From contig JAICJJ010000088.1 in the NCBI GenBank assembly GCA_025928535.1, forward strand, positions 1 to 8,601: a DNA stretch of 8,601 bases. The letters are read 5' to 3'. Shown here piece by piece: positions 6,288 through 8,601 of the stretch (positions are counted from its first letter, which is position 1; the number at the start of each line of letters is the position of its first letter). The notes under the pieces were generated by a model, which saw nothing but the letters and a program-made list of their open reading frames with translations, was not told where the DNA came from and ran no database searches. The translations under genes and the position numbers were made by a program. The DNA is from Thermomicrobiales bacterium (GTDB taxonomy: Bacteria > Chloroflexota > Chloroflexia > Thermomicrobiales > UBA6265).

Positions 6288-6557
6288 ATGAATAACGAGA
6301 TCTTTGCGCAGTTCACGGCGTCTGCGGGCAATGGCGGCGTCGCGAGCGCCGACGGCAACGGCGGCGCGATTTCCGGCGGCGACATCAATAGCGGTGGCAA
6401 CGTCGGCAATGCGATCGCGGTCGGAAACACCAACATGGATCCGCAGATCAACGGCGGCGACGTGAGCAACAACACCGGCATCGGCCTCGCGGCCGACGGC
6501 GGCACGGCGATCGCCGACGCGTCGGGCGGAAACTACAACCTCGCGTTCGTCAGCTAA
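6288..6557 (+). CDS. Small Gly/Ala/Asn-rich repeat protein, paralogue B
   Basis: Function unknown. This 89-residue tandem paralogue of the gene at 5946 begins MNNEIFAQFTASAGNGGVA and ends GGTAIADASGGNYNLAFVS. The first about 19 and last about 19 residues are nearly identical to paralogue A. The middle (about residues 48-70) has diverged and carries one deletion. The terminal pseudo-repeat is kept at residues 15-29 and 70-81. It has no Lys or Arg at all and seven acidic residues, so it should be strongly acidic. A GGGAGG at 6273-6278 precedes the ATG by 9 bases. No separate promoter is evident in the 69-base gap, so it is probably cotranscribed with A; a strong terminator follows at 6581. Conservation of the protein despite synonymous changes supports it as a real gene. 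Confidence 0.88.
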   Translation: MNNEIFAQFTASAGNGGVASADGNGGAISGGDINSGGNVGNAIAVGNTNMDPQINGGDVSNNTGIGLAADGGTAIADASGGNYNLAFVS

Positions 6558-6564
6558 GGCTGAA

Positions 6565-6624
6565 CGAACCCTCGGGGTTCGACCCGGAGCCGCGCAGGAG
6601 CGTGCGGCTCCGGGTCAGTTTTTT
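6565..6624 (+). terminator. Intrinsic terminator with preceding small hairpin
   Basis: The main stem GACCCGGAGCCGC (6581-6593) pairs perfectly with GCGGCTCCGGGTC (6604-6616), 13 pairs with a 10-base loop, followed by AG and six T (6619-6624). Directly before it CGAACCC-TCG-GGGTTCG (6565-6581) forms a 7-bp hairpin that shares base 6581 with the main stem. It ends the small-protein operon. There is no A-run on the left, so it should not serve the opposite-strand phosphoesterase gene. Confidence 0.9.
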
Positions 6625-6677
6625 GGGCGACCGCTGGCTTCGGCATCGCTCGTCGCGCTGCATCGGACGCGCTCCGG

Positions 6678-7394
6678 TCAATACCGCGCGGCCAGCAACT
6701 TCTGCAACGTTCGCTCCGGGTTCGGCAATCCACTCGCCCTGATTTCCGCCGCCGTTTCCTCGACCGGGTAATCGACGTAGCGAATCTCGGCCTTCCAGCG
6801 CCGGGCCGCTTCGTCCCACGTCAAGATTCCGTACCGACTGCGCAGATCGTGGTCTTTCGGATTGCCGACCGCCGACACATCGACCAGCAAGGGCGGCTTC
6901 AAATCGCGAATGGACGCCGCGTGATGGTGGCCGTAGGCGATCGCGGCGGCGCTGACGGCGCCGAGCGTTTCGCGCAATTCGCGGTCGCTCATGTCGGGCA
7001 GCAATTTGCGATCGAGATCGTGCGGATTGGCGTGGACGACCAGGAGGTCGTCAACCCCGGGCGCGCCGCCAGGCGGCGAGACCCGACGGGAAAAGGGCAG
7101 CCGGGCGAGGCGATCGACGCCGGACGCGCCGATCTGGTCGAGGACATAGGCGATTTGTGGGCCGGATCGGCCCGCGACCGTCGCCGCGACGACATCCCGG
7201 TCGGTGTTGCCAAGAACCAACGTGACGCCCGCGCGCTCCAGCAGGGCGAGCGCCCGCGCCGGCGCCGGACCGGCCTCGACCAGATCGCCCGCGGCGATCA
7301 CCTCGTCGAACGGGCCCGCGGCCTCCTGGTCGGCGAGGACGCGCGCGAGCGCCAGATCGAATCCATGCACATCCGACATGACCGCGATTCGCAT
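6678..7394 (-). CDS. Calcineurin-like metallophosphoesterase (YfcE/MJ0936-type)
   Basis: A cytoplasmic metal-dependent phosphoesterase of 238 residues, the usual size of this group. The dinuclear-metal motifs are in order: SDVHG (D8, H10), AAGDLVEAGP (D37), LGNTD (N63), VVHANP (H121) and AYGHHH (H156 and H158 in the GHxH position), followed by VSAVGNPKD in place of the NPGSVGxPR common in the family. All metal ligands are present, so an active enzyme is expected. The physiological substrate cannot be told from sequence; relatives hydrolyse phosphodiesters such as cyclic nucleotides or phosphomonoesters. GGAGGA lies 7 bases upstream of the ATG. A TAGGAT at 7434-7429 could be its -10, but no good -35 is seen. 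It converges on the small-protein operon and diverges from the exported cupin-like gene. Confidence 0.9.
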   Translation of the reverse strand: MRIAVMSDVHGFDLALARVLADQEAAGPFDEVIAAGDLVEAGPAPARALALLERAGVTLVLGNTDRDVVAATVAGRSGPQIAYVLDQIGASGVDRLARLPFSRRVSPPGGAPGVDDLLVVHANPHDLDRKLLPDMSDRELRETLGAVSAAAIAYGHHHAASIRDLKPPLLVDVSAVGNPKDHDLRSRYGILTWDEAARRWKAEIRYVDYPVEETAAEIRASGLPNPERTLQKLLAARY

Positions 7395-7626
7395 CAGACG
7401 TCCTCCGGGCCACCGCCGTCATGAGCCAATCCTACCGAACGTCGCCGCGCGACGCGCCGGCCAACGGCGGCGACGTGTATGATTGGTGTACGTACGCGAC
7501 ACGAATCGGCATTCGCGCCTTGTCGCGGAACCGGAGCCGATCGGCCAGGCGTTGAGAGATCGACAGGCGACGACGCAGATCGATCTGTGTCGCGGGCAGC
7601 CGTCTCGCGCAGAGGAGGAGGCGATC
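7395..7626. other. Divergent intergenic region with possible rightward -10
   Basis: No gene is visible here. A TATGAT at 7478-7483 could be the -10 for the rightward gene, giving a leader of about 137 bases, but no matching -35 is present. An 8-base palindrome GTACGTAC lies just downstream at 7488-7495 and could be an operator. TAGGAT on the minus strand (7434-7429) may serve the phosphoesterase. All of these are weak. Confidence 0.3.
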
Positions 7627-8601
7627 GTGCAACCGGACGGGCGAGTCGGTCGATCTCGTGGATGGAACCGGCGGCTGCGCGCGGGGTGGGCGGCGCTGTC
7701 GCTGGCATTGGCTCCGGCGCTCGTGCTGGCCGCCATGCAACTGGCGCCCGATGCGCCGTCGCCGGCGACGGGCCACGCGCAGGTGATCGCCCACGGCGTG
7801 GCTCCCATGCCCGCCGCCGATCTCGCCTGGCGGGTCGTCCTCGACACGGCTGAACTGCCCGCCGACGCGGCCATCGAAGAACGGGCGCTCGGCTTCGCCC
7901 TGGCCGATCGGGCCGCGATCGTCATCAACGACCCGGCGAGCGGCGACCAAACCCGGCTCGCCGCCGGCGAGGCATCGTACGTCCGCGGGGGCGCCCGCGA
8001 GCAGCGCGCCAGCCTCGGCGCGATCCCCGCTCCCTACTACCGGCTCGGGCTCGTGCCCTCGGCCCAGGCGAGCGACGCCGGCGGCGACCGGCTCGCCTTC
8101 GGCGGCTCGCCGTTCACCGCGCCGGCTGGACGAGCGTTCGACATCGATCTCGTGCGCGACGTGCTGCAGTCGGGCGAGCGTGGAACGCTGCCGGCGACCT
8201 CGGCGCCGGCGCTGGTCCTCGTCACGGATGGCACGATCGACGTCAGCGGGGGCGGCCAGTTGCCGGTCCGGCTGGCCGCCGGTCAAGCCGCTTCGATCGA
8301 CGGCGCGCTCACGTTGACGGCGACCGGCGCGCGGCCGGCGGCCTACGTCGCGGCGACGATCGGTCCGGAAGTGCCAGCGCCCCCGGCGCCGCCGAGCGGC
8401 TCGATCACGATGCGCGTGCTCGGCTGCCCGCAAACGACCCTGGCGGACGCGAAAGCGGCCTCCTTCAGCGGACAAGCCCTGGCGTCGTGCGGCCCGCTCG
8501 CGCTCGATCCGCCGCCGACCCTGACGCTGGCGAATGGCAACGCGCTCGCGCCCGACCGCTCGGACCCCACGACGGCGACCTACGGCTGGACCTCGCTGCT
8601 C
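7627..8601 (+). CDS. Exported cupin-like protein, N-terminal 325 residues (3' end beyond window)
   Basis: Open to the window end from a GTG preceded by AGGAGG at 7613-7618 (8-base spacing), which sets the start. The N terminus has Arg-rich residues (6-19) followed by a hydrophobic segment (about 20-40), a signal peptide or anchor. Residues about 84-145 (RALGFALADRAAIVINDPAS, RLAAGEASYVRGGAREQRASL) and about 195-244 (LVLVTDGTIDVSGGG, RLAAGQAASI) look like two degenerate cupin barrels without the usual metal-binding His set. A Pro/Ala linker (249-258) then leads into a further domain beginning SITMRVLGCPQTT with Cys residues at 267 and 288, which may form a disulfide. It probably acts outside the membrane; binding partner unknown. 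I recall similar proteins from Chloroflexota, which I could not verify. It diverges from the phosphoesterase gene. Confidence 0.78.
   Translation, partial: MQPDGRVGRSRGWNRRLRAGWAALSLALAPALVLAAMQLAPDAPSPATGHAQVIAHGVAPMPAADLAWRVVLDTAELPADAAIEERALGFALADRAAIVINDPASGDQTRLAAGEASYVRGGAREQRASLGAIPAPYYRLGLVPSAQASDAGGDRLAFGGSPFTAPAGRAFDIDLVRDVLQSGERGTLPATSAPALVLVTDGTIDVSGGGQLPVRLAAGQAASIDGALTLTATGARPAAYVAATIGPEVPAPPAPPSGSITMRVLGCPQTTLADAKAASFSGQALASCGPLALDPPPTLTLANGNALAPDRSDPTTATYGWTSLL

Noticed and set aside
5946..6557. Idea that the tandem small proteins are ribosomally made, modified peptide precursors
   Set aside because: They share a conserved N terminus, but no modifying enzyme, protease or transporter lies nearby, there is no Cys, and the C terminus is also conserved, unlike a typical core peptide.
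7432..8475. 347-codon leftward open frame
   Set aside because: Antisense of the exported cupin-like gene, Arg-rich without motifs, whereas the rightward frame has a good ribosome binding site, a signal peptide and barrel-like repeats.

Overview
The window is uniformly GC-rich bacterial DNA. The exported cupin-like protein at the right edge, the alanine/arginine-rich proteins and the type of competence genes suggest a member of the Chloroflexota, possibly Thermomicrobia. That placement comes from recalled family resemblance, not from a search. No insertion sequence, phage gene or CRISPR array is visible.

Left part (1-3896): the 5' portion of mfd (transcription-repair coupling factor) runs leftward off the window edge. 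Diverging from it is a two-gene competence unit, comEA then comEC, for DNA binding at the membrane and passage of one strand into the cell. This ComEC ends where many homologues continue into a metallo-beta-lactamase-like domain. A terminator-like hairpin with a T-run lies in the presumed mfd leader.

Middle (3893-5506): a leftward gene encodes an unrecognised protein with a long Arg/Glu/Ala-rich hydrophilic region, a short coiled coil and two C-terminal membrane helices. Its stop codon overlaps that of comEC. A rightward tRNA-Glu (anticodon TTC) follows, with a clear promoter just upstream. About 300 bases without a gene come next, holding a cluster of small dyad repeats.

Right-centre (5813-6624): the most distinctive part is a small self-contained transcription unit. 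It has a consensus-like promoter, a leader that can fold at its very 5' end, two tandem paralogous genes with strong ribosome binding sites for about 90-residue Gly/Ala/Asn-rich proteins, and a strong intrinsic terminator. The two proteins share nearly invariant ends and a diverged middle, contain a 16-residue pseudo-repeat at both ends, and have almost no basic residues. Their function is unknown; a beta-solenoid or other self-assembling fold is a reasonable guess.

Right edge (6678-8601): a leftward YfcE/MJ0936-type metallophosphoesterase and, divergent from it, the start of an exported cupin-like protein truncated by the window end.

The genes do not form one pathway. Only comEA-comEC and the small paralogue pair look like functional units.
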